A stretch of DNA of 64,000 nt from an uncultured Eubacteriales bacterium (GTDB lineage Bacteria > Bacillota > Clostridia > Oscillospirales > Acutalibacteraceae). Shown here piece after piece: positions 63,819 through 64,000 of the stretch. Location: assembly GCA_934546985.1 (NCBI GenBank), contig CAKTEE010000011.1:1-64000 (forward strand), written 5' to 3'. The notes beneath the pieces were generated by a model. That model ran no database searches. It was not told the DNA's origin and saw nothing but the letters and a program-made list of their open reading frames with translations. Made by a program: the position numbers and the translations under genes. Within the stretch, counting starts at the first letter, position 1. Every line of letters begins with the position of its first letter.

Positions 63819-63849
63819 CAATGGCGGGAAATCATTTTTCCCGCCATTG
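63819..63849. repeat. Palindromic repeat, copy 4
   Basis: CAATGGCGGGAAA, loop, TTTTCCCGCCATTG, upstream of the second caspase-like gene. Confidence 0.85.
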
Positions 63850-63855
63850 CTGTAT

Positions 63856-64000
63856 TTATAAATAGTTACAATAATAAGCCGTTATTTCATTATTGGATAA
63901 AACATAAAAATAACCTTGATACCATATTTCATCATATTCAGGAAGACCATAAATACCATCAACAAAAAACTTTTTTAACAGTGATAGTTTCCCTTCTGAT
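63856..64000 (-). CDS. RCC1-repeat-like protein, copy 2, C-terminal end only
   Basis: 47 codons to the TAA at 63856-63858; the rest lies beyond the window. It ends WYQGYFYVLSNNEITAYYC then NYL, matching the end of the RCC1-like protein at 61536 (WYNNYFYILSDNEITVYSW). It shows that the cassette order RCC1-like, caspase-like, tiny membrane protein is repeated. Confidence 0.8.
   Translation of the reverse strand, partial: SEGKLSLLKKFFVDGIYGLPEYDEIWYQGYFYVLSNNEITAYYCNYL

Overview
The window looks like chromosome of a low-GC, endospore-forming Clostridia bacterium, most likely an Oscillospiraceae/Ruminococcaceae-type gut anaerobe. The evidence is gene content: spoIID, a CotH kinase, an exosporium-type collagen-like protein, CIRCE-controlled groESL, a cellobiose phosphorylase pathway, type I glutamine synthetase, and a two-gene SufC/SufB-type Fe-S module. 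No rRNA or ribosomal protein is present to place it more precisely.

Layout. 0-2 kb: 3' end of a long Gly/Ser-repeat protein, translationally coupled to a radical SAM enzyme. 2-14.6 kb: housekeeping genes (trmB, spoIID, citrate synthase, a YesN-type regulator, groESL, a TPM/zinc-ribbon pair, small unknown proteins, a phosphoesterase, a PAP2 phosphatase). 14.7-27.7 kb: carbohydrate region on the minus strand (sugar ABC importer, YesM-type kinase, phosphoglucomutase, GH94 phosphorylase, Nudix, HAD, glycogen branching enzyme). 27.8-30.8 kb: Fe-S module and an SPFH protein. 31.0-34.9 kb: rtcB followed by two tRNA-like RNAs and a terminator, divergent from a tandem pair of WYL regulators. 35-44.7 kb: DUF1835 protein, secreted DUF1906 lysozyme-like protein, LytTR/DUF3021 pair, gapA, glnA, M16 peptidase. 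45-60.5 kb: spore-surface region (VTC polyphosphate polymerase, DUF4956, CotH kinase, collagen-like gene, glycosyltransferase). 60.6-64 kb: tandemly duplicated cassettes of an RCC1-like membrane protein, a possible caspase-like protein and a tiny membrane protein, with a recurring palindrome.

Main discovery. The collagen-like exosporium gene is cut in two by a 9.3-kb AT-rich integrative element (about 48880-58187). The 5' part encodes 60 residues ending ...GPSGAQG and stops three codons after the junction. The 3' part (327 codons, BclB-like C-terminus) has no start codon of its own. Joining the two at the shared AGGTG core restores the frame and recreates a repeat unit found intact elsewhere in the gene. 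The element carries a large serine recombinase at its right end, like the sporulation elements skin (sigK) and SPbeta (spsM). I propose a developmentally excised or phase-variable spore-surface gene. The recombinase gene itself crosses the junction: in the chromosome it reads 82 codons into host collagen sequence, while in the excised circle it would end in a different 27-residue tail.

The element also holds a replication-relaxation protein, a TraD/VirD4-type coupling protein, an M48 protease, one frameshifted and one intact tyrosine integrase (the latter between 21-bp inverted repeats), an AbrB-type protein, a CCA-ending tRNA-like sequence, a perfect 20-bp palindrome and 12-bp iterons. No relaxase was recognised. 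It looks like a partly decayed mobilisable element that has kept an intact recombination module.
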